Below the pieces are notes generated by a model that saw only the letters and a program-made list of their open reading frames with translations, was not told the origin of the DNA and searched no databases. The translations under genes and the position numbers were made by a program. From the NCBI RefSeq assembly GCF_900142015.1, contig NZ_FQZN01000002.1, positions 248,001 to 312,000 on the forward strand: a stretch of DNA of 64,000 bases. The letters run 5' to 3'. Positions 9,490 to 17,230 of the stretch are shown one piece after another. Source of the stretch: Bacteroides stercorirosoris (GTDB lineage: Bacteria > Bacteroidota > Bacteroidia > Bacteroidales > Bacteroidaceae). Numbering within the stretch: position 1 is the first letter of the stretch; each line of letters starts with the position of its first letter.

Positions 9490-10806
9490 TTATTTCAGAT
9501 GTTTCAATATCCACTTCAACTGCCCATATTCCGTATCATTGGAAGTCCAGTGTTCATTAATCGGGGTAATCAAGGCTTCTTTCGGACAATCCAGCGTGTT
9601 ATAAACAGCATAGCTGGTGGTCGGCGGACATACATCGTCGTTGTATCCCCAGGTTATATAAGTAGGCACCTTTATCAGCCGGGCGAAGTTCACTACATCA
9701 TAATAAGCCATTGTCTTGAGCTTATCGGGTGTATCCATCCCCGCCGTGCGGAAGAAGTGGGGATAACCACCGGCACGCCCGGCCTTATAACCGGCCATAT
9801 CGCTCAAAGCGGGATGATTGGCCACACAAGCACTGACGCGATTGTCCAGACCTGTCGTAATCAGAGCCAAAGCTCCACCCTGGCTGCCACCCTGGACAAT
9901 AACATTCCGTCCGTCCCATTCCGGCAGGGAAGTAAGCAAGTCGATGCTGCGTACACAAGCCAGATAGACACGTTTCATATAATAATTATCACGATTGTCC
10001 AAACCATTGTTCAGATAGCCGTTTTCCCTGCCGTTGAAGGCATCGCTGATTTCCTTGAATTCTTCTGCGGTCATTGTCGGGTTCAGCCCGTGTATCTCGA
10101 TTTCAAAACGGATGCATCCCTCTTCTGCATAATATTTATGGCGCAAAGGTTCCTTGATGGTCTTGATGCCCGCTCCCGGTGGGCAAAGCACAACCGGACA
10201 AGAACCTTTCGCTGCATTCTTCGGATAGAAAAGATAACCGTAGATACTTTGTCCACGACTATTCAGCATCAATTTGACAAGGTAACAGTCCACCTTATCA
10301 GTGCAGTATTCTTTTGCCAGTTCCTTCGTGTAAGTCAGCGGATATTTGGCGGCTTCCGCTTTATTGTTATCCCAGAATTCTTTAAAGTCTTTGGGCATCT
10401 GCGTATAAGGCTTGATATTCTCCGGAGAGAAACCGACTTTTACGTGGTGCTTATAGCTCTTTCCATCCACAGTTGCCGTCATCCGGCAATCACGGAATCC
10501 CGGTTCCTTCATGGTTCCGATGGTAATCACAGCCTTGCCTTGTTTCAAGGTGACAGAACCGGACGTTTCGGCAGGCATCATATCTCCACCTATCTCATAA
10601 GATACGGTCACACCATCCCGTGGAATACCATATTTATAGAATTGTACTTCAACCGTAGCTTTCTCTCCGGTCTTATAAATCCAGTCGGCATGATTGGGTA
10701 CGGTCACCCAAAGGACATCGCTCCGGTACGGATAATTCTCCGCAGATGCAAACGACAGCGGAAGTAACAAAGCAAACAGCAATACAAACAGGTTCTTTTT
10801 CATCAT
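9490..10806 (-). CDS. CE7-type acetylxylan esterase/deacetylase, secreted
   Basis: A 438-residue protein with signal peptide (cleavage after ASA near residue 23), an N-terminal beta-sandwich domain (about 25-140), and a CE7 (AXE1) alpha/beta-hydrolase domain. Visible motifs are SIYGYLFYPK, VLCPPGAGI, the nucleophile VQGGSQGGALAL, the acid region TWGYNDDVCPP (Asp) and the histidine in INEHW. CE7 enzymes remove acetyl groups from short oligosaccharides. Here it probably deacetylates pectic oligomers in the periplasm. It lies between SusC and the CE12-CE8 gene on the same strand and ends in its own terminator. Confidence 0.9.
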   Translation of the reverse strand: MMKKNLFVLLFALLLPLSFASAENYPYRSDVLWVTVPNHADWIYKTGEKATVEVQFYKYGIPRDGVTVSYEIGGDMMPAETSGSVTLKQGKAVITIGTMKEPGFRDCRMTATVDGKSYKHHVKVGFSPENIKPYTQMPKDFKEFWDNNKAEAAKYPLTYTKELAKEYCTDKVDCYLVKLMLNSRGQSIYGYLFYPKNAAKGSCPVVLCPPGAGIKTIKEPLRHKYYAEEGCIRFEIEIHGLNPTMTAEEFKEISDAFNGRENGYLNNGLDNRDNYYMKRVYLACVRSIDLLTSLPEWDGRNVIVQGGSQGGALALITTGLDNRVSACVANHPALSDMAGYKAGRAGGYPHFFRTAGMDTPDKLKTMAYYDVVNFARLIKVPTYITWGYNDDVCPPTTSYAVYNTLDCPKEALITPINEHWTSNDTEYGQLKWILKHLK

Positions 10807-10849
10807 TGTGTTTTAATGTTTTTCAGTTCTTATTTATTTTCAGTTCTTA

Positions 10850-12616
10850 TCAGCGTTTTATTACCAATAACTCATTCCCGTTTTTCAACGGATTCCATCC
10901 GTCTACTCCGGCAAGTACAGTTTCGGGCTCATAGCCTTTGATGTTTTTCAACTGACGGGAGAAAGGAGCACGTACTTTCGGATTAGCTCCTTCACCTGTA
11001 CTTTCGTATTCAGCATAAAATACGGTCTTCTCGGCTTCCTTATTTCCCCAGTTATTCCAACCGGCGGGAATAATGTGTTTACCTAAATTGCAACGGATAA
11101 AGACCGCCTGCGCATACGGACGCCAGGGACGTGAAAGATACACATCGTCCACACCGTCGTCAGCCGTCAACCGGCAGTCATAGAATACATAACCATACTT
11201 CTGTCCCTGGTCGGTGGAAGGTGCCGTCACATAACCACCTCTTTTACTATGGATATGGCAACGGTTGAATACCGCCGTCGACCAGCCGAAAATGAAATCG
11301 ACCGTACCTTCTATGTAGCAATCTTCATAATATTGGCGGCAACCTTTCCCATAGGTATAGAGTGTATCCTGGCAACCGAGAAAACGGCAGTTCTTGAAGT
11401 AAACACGGTCGGCACTGACAAAACAAGCCACAGCCTGCCCCACCGGGCCGGAAGAGTTTTCAAACGTGATATTCTCCGCATAAAAATCGGGAGCATAAAT
11501 ATAGCAGGAAGACGAACCGGAAGTTCCCTTTTCCTCACCAAAACAATTCTTTTTCTGTGCATAATCGTCGTAGGAAAGCACAGCTCCGTCTTGCCCGATC
11601 AATGAAACATTGATTTTACTTTCCGGAACCACGATTTTCTCCTTATACACGCCTTTGCGAACCAATATCGTAGTGCGTACATTCTTACGGAAATCGGGAA
11701 CGGCATCAATAGCCTCCTGCACCGTAAAGAAATCTCCGCTACCATCTTGCGCCACCACATAATCATAATGACGGACATATTTCGCCAGTTCCGGCACTTC
11801 CTTAGCTATTGCATCCATAGCCAGACCGGCCACTATACGGCCCCCATAAACATTCAGATGAGTATTATCTTCACGACCCTTAGGCAGGGCGGCAACCTGA
11901 TTGGCAGGTACCCACATGAACAGTTTCTTCGATTCTACGGGTCCCATACCCTCCACCAGCTCATGCGTAACCTTATTCATATCCACAAATGCCACTCCAA
12001 GCTCTTTCGCAACATTTCGCGGAGAGTCCAGATAAGCACCATGCGTATCAATCAGTTTATCACTTTCTGCGGCTGCAGGTTGTTCCGAAGCCTCCCGCCT
12101 CGCATCCGGATTCACTCCTTTCTGTATGTCATCCTGGCTGATGGCCTGAGCCACCACATTTCCGTTTGCCGTCCCGAAGTTACGGCGCACGATAGAGTTA
12201 AACAAGACCGGAATGCCGCCTTTGGCACGTGTCTCGTTCACAAATCGTTTCAGATTCCCATCAAAGGTGCCGCCCGGAGAGGTATAACGTTTCGGGTCCG
12301 ACTTCTCATCATTGTGTCCGAACTGGATAAATACGTAGTCTCCTTTCTTCACCTGCGAAATGACTTTCTCCCAGCGTCCTTCATCAATGAAGCTCTTGGA
12401 ACTGCGCCCGTTCACAGCATGATTGTCCACGCGAATTTCTTCGGAAAGATAACCGGGCAACATCTGTCCCCAGCCACGTTCGGGGTTTCCACCCGTCAAC
12501 GGTTTATTGGCCATTGTAGAGTCACCAATCATAAAAATAGTAATCACAGGTTTATCGGCTCTGAAAGCGGAGAGCAGAAAGAACAAGCCCAACAGTAATG
12601 TCAACTTATGTTTCAT
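10850..12616 (-). CDS. Two-domain pectin esterase: CE12 acetylesterase fused to CE8 methylesterase
   Basis: A 588-residue protein with signal peptide. Residues about 24-280 are an SGNH hydrolase of the CE12 rhamnogalacturonan-acetylesterase type: block I FMIGDSTMA (Ser), block II AVNGRSSKSF, block III FIQFGHNDEK and block V HLNVYGGRI (His). Residues about 290-588 are a CE8 pectin methylesterase: VAQDGSGDFFTVQEAIDA, GQAVACF, FLGCQDTLYTYG (Asp), GTVDFIFGWS (Asp) and YLSRPWRPYAQ (Arg, Trp). The two activities would remove acetyl and methyl groups from the same pectin chain. The gap to the CE7 gene is 43 bases, so they are probably cotranscribed. Both active sites look complete. Confidence 0.95.
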   Translation of the reverse strand: MKHKLTLLLGLFFLLSAFRADKPVITIFMIGDSTMANKPLTGGNPERGWGQMLPGYLSEEIRVDNHAVNGRSSKSFIDEGRWEKVISQVKKGDYVFIQFGHNDEKSDPKRYTSPGGTFDGNLKRFVNETRAKGGIPVLFNSIVRRNFGTANGNVVAQAISQDDIQKGVNPDARREASEQPAAAESDKLIDTHGAYLDSPRNVAKELGVAFVDMNKVTHELVEGMGPVESKKLFMWVPANQVAALPKGREDNTHLNVYGGRIVAGLAMDAIAKEVPELAKYVRHYDYVVAQDGSGDFFTVQEAIDAVPDFRKNVRTTILVRKGVYKEKIVVPESKINVSLIGQDGAVLSYDDYAQKKNCFGEEKGTSGSSSCYIYAPDFYAENITFENSSGPVGQAVACFVSADRVYFKNCRFLGCQDTLYTYGKGCRQYYEDCYIEGTVDFIFGWSTAVFNRCHIHSKRGGYVTAPSTDQGQKYGYVFYDCRLTADDGVDDVYLSRPWRPYAQAVFIRCNLGKHIIPAGWNNWGNKEAEKTVFYAEYESTGEGANPKVRAPFSRQLKNIKGYEPETVLAGVDGWNPLKNGNELLVIKR

Positions 12617-12743
12617 GGTTCATTATTTATAAAATAGTATTCTTAATTTTCCGGGTGCAATATTACCCAAAAACAGAGGTTTTGAAGTGTAAAAAATGCC
12701 GCAATCGGTAGAATAATTAATATTTGCGATAAAACCAATACCT

Positions 12744-12831
12744 TGTCAACAAGAAGTTAACTTCCTGTCAACAAAGAGTTAGCTTCCTGTCGACAAGAAG
12801 TTAACTTCTTGTAGGCAGGAAGCTAAGTACC
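12744..12831. repeat. Four tandem 22-bp repeats with palindromic core
   Basis: Units begin at 12744, 12766, 12788 and 12810. The first three share TGTCAACAAGAAGTTAACTT or close variants, whose core GAAGTTAACTTC is a perfect palindrome; the fourth is degenerate and runs into the stop codon of the CE8 gene. The array lies upstream of the CE12-CE8 gene start (12616), so it could be a cluster of operators or a structured RNA spacer inside the esterase transcript. Confidence 0.85.
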
Positions 12832-13799
12832 TAATTCACAGGCTTCCAGTCACTGCACATTCTATAGATATAATTCAGGTCATCGTATTGGACTGCCTCC
12901 TTCTTGGTCAGCTGCTGCGCCCATTTCACACGACCGGTCACCGAAGCACCGTCCCCCTTACTTCCATACTCAGCGTAGCGAGCCGTCCGTTCATTTTCCG
13001 CTTTGCCCCAGTTATGCCATCCTTCGGGACGAATGTGCTTGCCCATCTCACAATTGATGAATACGGTAGCGGCGTATGGTCTCCAGGGACGTCCCAGATA
13101 TACTTTATCCACTCCCGGTTCGGCAGTCAGCCTGCAACTTTTGAAAACATAGCCTACTGCAATATCTTCGGGGGTAGAAGCTGCCGTCACGTAAGAATTG
13201 GTTTTGCTACGAATTTCGCAATTCTCAAATAAGGCGGTAGAAGGGCCGAAAATAAAATCGGTGGTTCCTTCGATGTAGCAATCCACGAAATACAGGCGTG
13301 TGCCTGCGGCACCTGTATAGATAGTATCCTGGTTTCCCAGAAAGCGGCAGTTTATGAACACCAGCTTGTCCCCCTCCGTATGGAGTGCAACAGCTTGTCC
13401 CAGCCTGGCAGCATTGTTCTCTATAGTCAGATTCTTGAAAGTGATGTTGTTGCCCTGCACTTTCACTGTATAGGTACGGAAAGTTCCCATCTTATTGATA
13501 TTGGCATGGTCATCATAAGTGATAATCGTTTTTTCCGCGCTTTCACCAATGAAATCCACATTCTGAACCCAGGACGGGATAATTACTTTCTCCTTATAAA
13601 CGCCATTCTTCACCAGCACCGTTACCTTATAGTCCATAAAGGCGCGAATGCCTTCCATTGCTTCTGTCAGCGTACGATAGTCACCCGAACCGTCGCGGGC
13701 TACTACAATCGTATCCTTATATTGGGACTGTGCCGACATCGGCATGATGCCCACGAGCAAGAGGGCGATACCACATAAATAATAGGTCAGTCGTTTCAT
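12831..13799 (-). CDS. CE8 pectin methylesterase, secreted
   Basis: A 322-residue single-domain pectinesterase with a signal peptide ending near SAQ (residue 24). Family motifs are in order: VVARDGSGDYRTLTEAMEGI, the strand GQAVALHTEGDK (Gln), FLGNQDTIYTGA (catalytic Asp), GTTDFIFGPS (catalytic Asp) and YLGRPWRPYA (Arg, Trp). It removes methanol from homogalacturonan, leaving free carboxylates. It overlaps the GH105 unit as a near-continuous operon: the GH105 stop is 4 bases upstream of this start. It is a paralogue of the CE8 half of the next gene, which gives the locus two methylesterases of probably different pattern or chain-length preference. Confidence 0.95.
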   Translation of the reverse strand: MKRLTYYLCGIALLLVGIMPMSAQSQYKDTIVVARDGSGDYRTLTEAMEGIRAFMDYKVTVLVKNGVYKEKVIIPSWVQNVDFIGESAEKTIITYDDHANINKMGTFRTYTVKVQGNNITFKNLTIENNAARLGQAVALHTEGDKLVFINCRFLGNQDTIYTGAAGTRLYFVDCYIEGTTDFIFGPSTALFENCEIRSKTNSYVTAASTPEDIAVGYVFKSCRLTAEPGVDKVYLGRPWRPYAATVFINCEMGKHIRPEGWHNWGKAENERTARYAEYGSKGDGASVTGRVKWAQQLTKKEAVQYDDLNYIYRMCSDWKPVN

Positions 13800-13803
13800 T
13801 GTC

Positions 13804-15024
13804 TTATTTCTGATTTACGATTTCCTTAACTTGTTGCAGGCGCTCCCACTCCAGGCTTGCCATGATAAACGGACCTACCGCTTTGGGGTCATTACTACGG
13901 ATTGTTTCATTTATATAATAGGTGTAGTCGCCCATACGGTAGTTCTTACCGCCCAAACCGGCAACCGCACAAGCCTTGGTTATAGTCACCACACCGTTTT
14001 TATCCACTTCGATGAAGTTATCGAGAATACCTTGATAACCTTTCAGCGCTACTTTCAGATAAGATTTATCAATATAACCTTTACGAACAGCTTTGAACAA
14101 TGCATATACGAACATAGTAGAGCAAGAAGACTCCAGATAGTTCCCCTTCTCACCGCTCTTGTCCAACACCTGATACCACAATCCTGTCTTCGGATCTTGT
14201 ATACGCTTCACTTGTGCAGCAATATTATTAAGGATAACCAACATCGAATCACGTCCGGCCTCATGCTTCGGGATAAAGTCAAGTGCATCAACAAATGCCA
14301 TAGCATACCAGCCCATAGCACGCCCCCAGCTGTGTTGCGATTGTCCTGTAACGGGGTCTGCCCAACGCTCCTTGCGGCTTACATCGCAAGCATGACGATA
14401 GAGTCCGTTCTTCGGGTCGTATGTATGTTGGGTCACTGTAATGAACTGATTGACAATATCCTTATAATCCTGTACACGATTGTTGCGGAAAGCATATTCG
14501 GCATAGAAAGGCGCTCCCATATAGAGGCCATCCAGCCACATTTGGTTCGGATAAACCTTCTTATGCCAGAAACCGCCATCATCATTACGCGGATGGGTAT
14601 CAAGCTGGCTGCGTAGCAAGTCAATCGCTTTTTTATATTTCTCGTCTTTCGTCTGTTCGTAGATACGGAACAGGAACTTTCCTGAGTTCAGACGGTCAAT
14701 ATTATATTCATGCAGTTTATAGGTTTCAATACTTCCGTCTTTGTGTATCATTGTGTCTGCATAGGCCAGGGCATAGTCGAACATTTTCTGATCTCCATAC
14801 GCATCATATACATCCAGCATGGCCTGCAATTCCAGTCCGTGGCAATAATCCCATTTCAATTTCGGTTGGAAATCCAATTGCCATGATTCCGGGCAACGAA
14901 TCATTTCCGACTCTACCATACGTACCGACCACGGTTGCTTATCGCTTACCTTCTGAGCAGCTAACTGGGTGGAGCAAATCAATGCTCCCATAACAAAAGT
15001 TTTACAAAGTAGATTGTTCATCAT
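13804..15024 (-). CDS. GH105 unsaturated rhamnogalacturonyl/galacturonyl hydrolase
   Basis: A 406-residue protein from the ATG at 15024, which starts a good signal peptide (MMNNLLCKTFVMGALICST); a start 63 bases upstream would lengthen it implausibly. It has the alpha6/alpha6 barrel motifs of the YteR/YesR family: KWDYCHGLELQAML, the GGFWHKK segment, QMWLDGLYMGAPFYAEYA with the catalytic Asp, and SQHSWGRAMGWYAMA. GH105 enzymes hydrate and split the unsaturated uronic acid left by pectate or rhamnogalacturonan lyases. It is the first gene of the esterase operon and is divergent from the hexuronate transporter, so its product is the likely cargo of that transporter. Confidence 0.95.
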   Translation of the reverse strand: MMNNLLCKTFVMGALICSTQLAAQKVSDKQPWSVRMVESEMIRCPESWQLDFQPKLKWDYCHGLELQAMLDVYDAYGDQKMFDYALAYADTMIHKDGSIETYKLHEYNIDRLNSGKFLFRIYEQTKDEKYKKAIDLLRSQLDTHPRNDDGGFWHKKVYPNQMWLDGLYMGAPFYAEYAFRNNRVQDYKDIVNQFITVTQHTYDPKNGLYRHACDVSRKERWADPVTGQSQHSWGRAMGWYAMAFVDALDFIPKHEAGRDSMLVILNNIAAQVKRIQDPKTGLWYQVLDKSGEKGNYLESSCSTMFVYALFKAVRKGYIDKSYLKVALKGYQGILDNFIEVDKNGVVTITKACAVAGLGGKNYRMGDYTYYINETIRSNDPKAVGPFIMASLEWERLQQVKEIVNQK

Positions 15025-15068
15025 TCTGTTCTTGTTTTTAGGTATATAGATTATATTAAGTAATGTGA

Positions 15069-15076
15069 CAAAGATA
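15069..15076 (-). promoter_or_regulatory. -7 promoter element for the GH105-led operon
   Basis: The minus strand reads TATCTTTG, an exact match to TAnnTTTG, 45 bases before the GH105 start. No -33 element is found at 19-21 bases, which suggests that activation depends on a regulator such as the HTCS. Confidence 0.65.
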
Positions 15077-15153
15077 GCGGTTCTCACCTAAAACGTTGTG
15101 TACTTTTCGACTGAAAAGGTGCATTATTTATTTTTGCCCTCCGTAAAGTTAGT

Positions 15154-15197
15154 TTTTCGTGTACGAGAACGAGTGTTTTCGTGCACGATAACGAGTT
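15154..15197. repeat. Two tandem 22-bp repeats in the divergent GH105/transporter promoter region
   Basis: Units 15154-15175 and 15176-15197 match at 19 of 22 positions. Each has a short palindrome (CGTGTACG or CGTGCACG) followed by GAnAACGAGT. The one-turn-times-two period puts both copies on the same DNA face. It is a good candidate for a regulator binding site, possibly the HTCS or a CRP-like protein. Confidence 0.8.
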
Positions 15198-15255
15198 TTT
15201 TTGCCATTTATTTGCACTTGAAACAAAAATTGCAGGAAATTAGACGAAAAATGTA

Positions 15256-15269
15256 TTGATTTACATCAA
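15256..15269. promoter_or_regulatory. CRP/FNR-type palindrome TTGATTTACATCAA
   Basis: A perfect match to TTGAT-N4-ATCAA, the form bound by FNR and related CRP-family regulators in other bacteria. It covers the place where the -33 element of the transporter promoter would be. A second box of the same form is at 63810-63823. The protein that binds it is not in the window. Confidence 0.55.
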
Positions 15270-15277
15270 ATAATGTG

Positions 15278-15285
15278 TATTTTTG
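15278..15285 (+). promoter_or_regulatory. -7 promoter element for the hexuronate transporter
   Basis: TATTTTTG matches TAnnTTTG exactly, 40 bases upstream of the start codon. The -33 position is occupied by the CRP/FNR-type palindrome. Confidence 0.65.
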
Positions 15286-15325
15286 GCCCCAGAAATAAGA
15301 ATTAATAATTTTAAATCAACGTATC

Positions 15326-16843
15326 ATGAGTTTAAATCAAAATGCAATGGGAAAGATGACCAACTACAGGTGGACCATCTGTGCCATGTTATTTTTTGCG
15401 ACAACAGTAAACTACCTTGACCGCCAGGTGCTGTCATTGACGTGGGATGAATTTATCAAACCTGAATTCCACTGGGACGAATCACATTACGGAACTATCA
15501 CTTCTGTTTTCTCTATTGTTTATGCAGTATGTATGTTGTTTGCCGGTCGTTTTATCGACTGGATGGGTACTAAGAAAGGTTTCCTCTGGGCTATCGGCGT
15601 ATGGTCGGCAGGTGCTTGTCTTCACGCTCTTTGCGGTGTTGTAACCGAACATTTCGTAGGTCTGCACAGTGCAGCCGAACTTATGGGCGCTACAGGTGAT
15701 GTAGTGGTAACTATCGCCACCATCAGTATGTACTGTTTCCTTGCAGCCCGTTGTGTACTGGCACTTGGTGAAGCGGGTAACTTCCCCGCAGCCATCAAAG
15801 TGACTGCTGAGTATTTCCCTAAGAAAGACCGCGCGTATGCTACTTCTATCTTCAATGCCGGTGCTTCTATCGGTGCCCTGGTTGCTCCGTTGACTATTCC
15901 TTTGCTTGCCAAGGCATGGGGTTGGGAAATGGCTTTCATCGTAATTGGTGGTCTTGGATTTATCTGGATGGGCTTTTGGGTATTCATGTACTCTAAACCT
16001 TCTGAAAGCAAGCACGTGAACAAAGCCGAGCTTGAATACATCGAACAAGACAAGCACGAAGAAGGTGCAGCTCCCGTTGTAGAAGAGAAAGACGAAAAGA
16101 AGATGAAATTCTGGCAATGCTTCAGCTACAAACAGACGTGGGCATTCGCTTTCGGTAAATTCATGACTGATGGTGTATGGTGGTTCTTCTTGTTCTGGAC
16201 TCCTTCTTATCTGAACACACAGTTCGGTATCAAAACCTCCGAAGGATTGGGTATCGCATTGATCTTTACTCTATATGCCATCACGATGCTTTCTATCTAT
16301 GGCGGTAAATTGCCTACCATTATTATCAACAGGACCGGTTTGAACCCCTATGCAGCACGTATGCGTGCGATGTTGATCTTCGCATTCTTCCCGCTGGTAG
16401 TATTGCTGGCACAGCCTTTGGGTACGATTTCTCCGTGGTTGCCGGTAATCATGATCGGTATCGGTGGTGCAGCTCACCAGTCTTGGTCTGCCAACATCTT
16501 CTCTACTGTAAGTGATATGTTCCCGAGAGCAGCTATTGCAAGTATTACGGGTATCGGTGGTATGGCCGGTGGTTTCGGCTCAATGATTCTCCAGAAAGTA
16601 GCCGGTAACTTGTTCGTATATTCATCCGGAAGCACAATGGTAGATGGAAAAGAAGTGGAAATGACTCATGATTTACTTGAGCAAGGTGCACAGTTCGTAC
16701 GTCCTGCTATGGAATTTATGGGATTCTCCGGTAAACCCGCAGGATACTTCATCATCTTCTGCGTATGTGCAGTAGCTTATTTGATTGGTTGGGTTGTAAT
16801 GAAGGCGTTGGTTCCGAAATACAAACCTATCGTATTGGAATAA
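15326..16843 (+). CDS. exuT: MFS hexuronate transporter (ExuT-like, anion:cation symporter family)
   Basis: A 505-residue inner-membrane protein with about 12 transmembrane helices. The N-terminal motif NYLDRQVLS and the loop motif GRFIDWMGTKKGF are typical of the ACS branch that carries galacturonate and glucuronate. A charged cytoplasmic loop (about residues 228-262, with EEKDEKKMKFWQCF) separates the two six-helix halves. It is divergent from GH105 and has its own promoter and terminator, so it is the likely importer of the monomeric uronic acids freed in the periplasm. Codon choice is visibly more biased (frequent GGT, GCT and TCT) than in neighbours, which suggests high expression. Confidence 0.92.
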   Translation: MSLNQNAMGKMTNYRWTICAMLFFATTVNYLDRQVLSLTWDEFIKPEFHWDESHYGTITSVFSIVYAVCMLFAGRFIDWMGTKKGFLWAIGVWSAGACLHALCGVVTEHFVGLHSAAELMGATGDVVVTIATISMYCFLAARCVLALGEAGNFPAAIKVTAEYFPKKDRAYATSIFNAGASIGALVAPLTIPLLAKAWGWEMAFIVIGGLGFIWMGFWVFMYSKPSESKHVNKAELEYIEQDKHEEGAAPVVEEKDEKKMKFWQCFSYKQTWAFAFGKFMTDGVWWFFLFWTPSYLNTQFGIKTSEGLGIALIFTLYAITMLSIYGGKLPTIIINRTGLNPYAARMRAMLIFAFFPLVVLLAQPLGTISPWLPVIMIGIGGAAHQSWSANIFSTVSDMFPRAAIASITGIGGMAGGFGSMILQKVAGNLFVYSSGSTMVDGKEVEMTHDLLEQGAQFVRPAMEFMGFSGKPAGYFIIFCVCAVAYLIGWVVMKALVPKYKPIVLE

Positions 16844-16877
16844 TACCGGAATCATAGTATAAACAAATAACGAAAAA

Positions 16878-16907
16878 GGTGCTCTCTTTGCAGGGGGCAC
16901 CTTTTTT
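16878..16907 (+). terminator. Terminator of the hexuronate transporter gene
   Basis: GGTGCTC (16878-16884) pairs with GGGCACC (16895-16901), one wobble, followed by six T, 35 bases after the stop codon. Confidence 0.9.
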
Positions 16908-16933
16908 AGTATATATAGGAAAAGTACAGACAC

Positions 16934-17131
16934 AAAAAAAGCCCCTTCTCACGAAGCGACTCTCTTCTGCTCTCTCCCGTGAAAAACGTGAACCTCAGTA
17001 TACTTTAGCAATTTTACCTTCAAACGGTCCATGAGAGATACGGGAGCGCAAAACTTCAAGGTGAAAAAAAGGGAAGTCTCACGACTTCCACAATTCTTCT
17101 AACCTTAAATCTAAATCTCTATGAAAAAAAC
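16934..17131 (-). ncRNA. Candidate small RNA with two GTGA-loop hairpins
   Basis: The 323-base gap 16908-17230 has no convincing gene. On the minus strand a -7 element TATATTTG (17138-17145) would start a transcript near 17131. It would meet a first terminator-like hairpin at 17064-17089 and, with read-through, a second at 16934-16961 (stem around CTTC/GAAG, GTGA loop, then seven T). An inverted repeat CTCCCGT/ACGGGAG (16974-16980 and 17039-17045) could form a further stem. No known RNA family was recognised with certainty; Bacteroidales 6S-like RNA was considered. Confidence 0.35.
17064..17089 (-). terminator. Terminator downstream of the helicase gene
   Basis: Perfect stem GGAAGTC (17083-17089, minus strand) with GACTTCC, a GTGA tetraloop, and a run of T at 17070-17064. 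It can end the helicase transcript or act as the first stop of the candidate small RNA. Confidence 0.8.
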
Positions 17132-17230
17132 GTGCGACAAATATAGGGGTTTATCTCATTCAGAAATACTAATAAAATATATAAAGAAAAGAGGAACGTT
17201 TAAGATTTGCTAAATGAGGGCGACGAAGCC

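Noticed and set aside
9499..10767. Long plus-strand open frame opposite the CE7 esterase gene
   Set aside because: It is the complement of a clear enzyme gene; its translation has no domain and no start signal. Similar long frames opposite other genes (for example 2640-3545 and 22535-23806) were rejected for the same reason.
12744..12831. Possible CRISPR array
   Set aside because: The 22-base units are contiguous and degenerate with no spacers.
15025..15068. GH105 start at 15087
   Set aside because: That start would add 21 residues before a typical signal peptide and would overlap the -7 element at 15069-15076.
17121..17213. Plus-strand 30-codon frame starting ATGAAAAAAACG in the candidate small-RNA region
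   Set aside because: It has no Shine-Dalgarno, no -7 element at the right distance and no terminator on the plus strand, and the minus-strand promoter and hairpins explain the region better. It remains possible.
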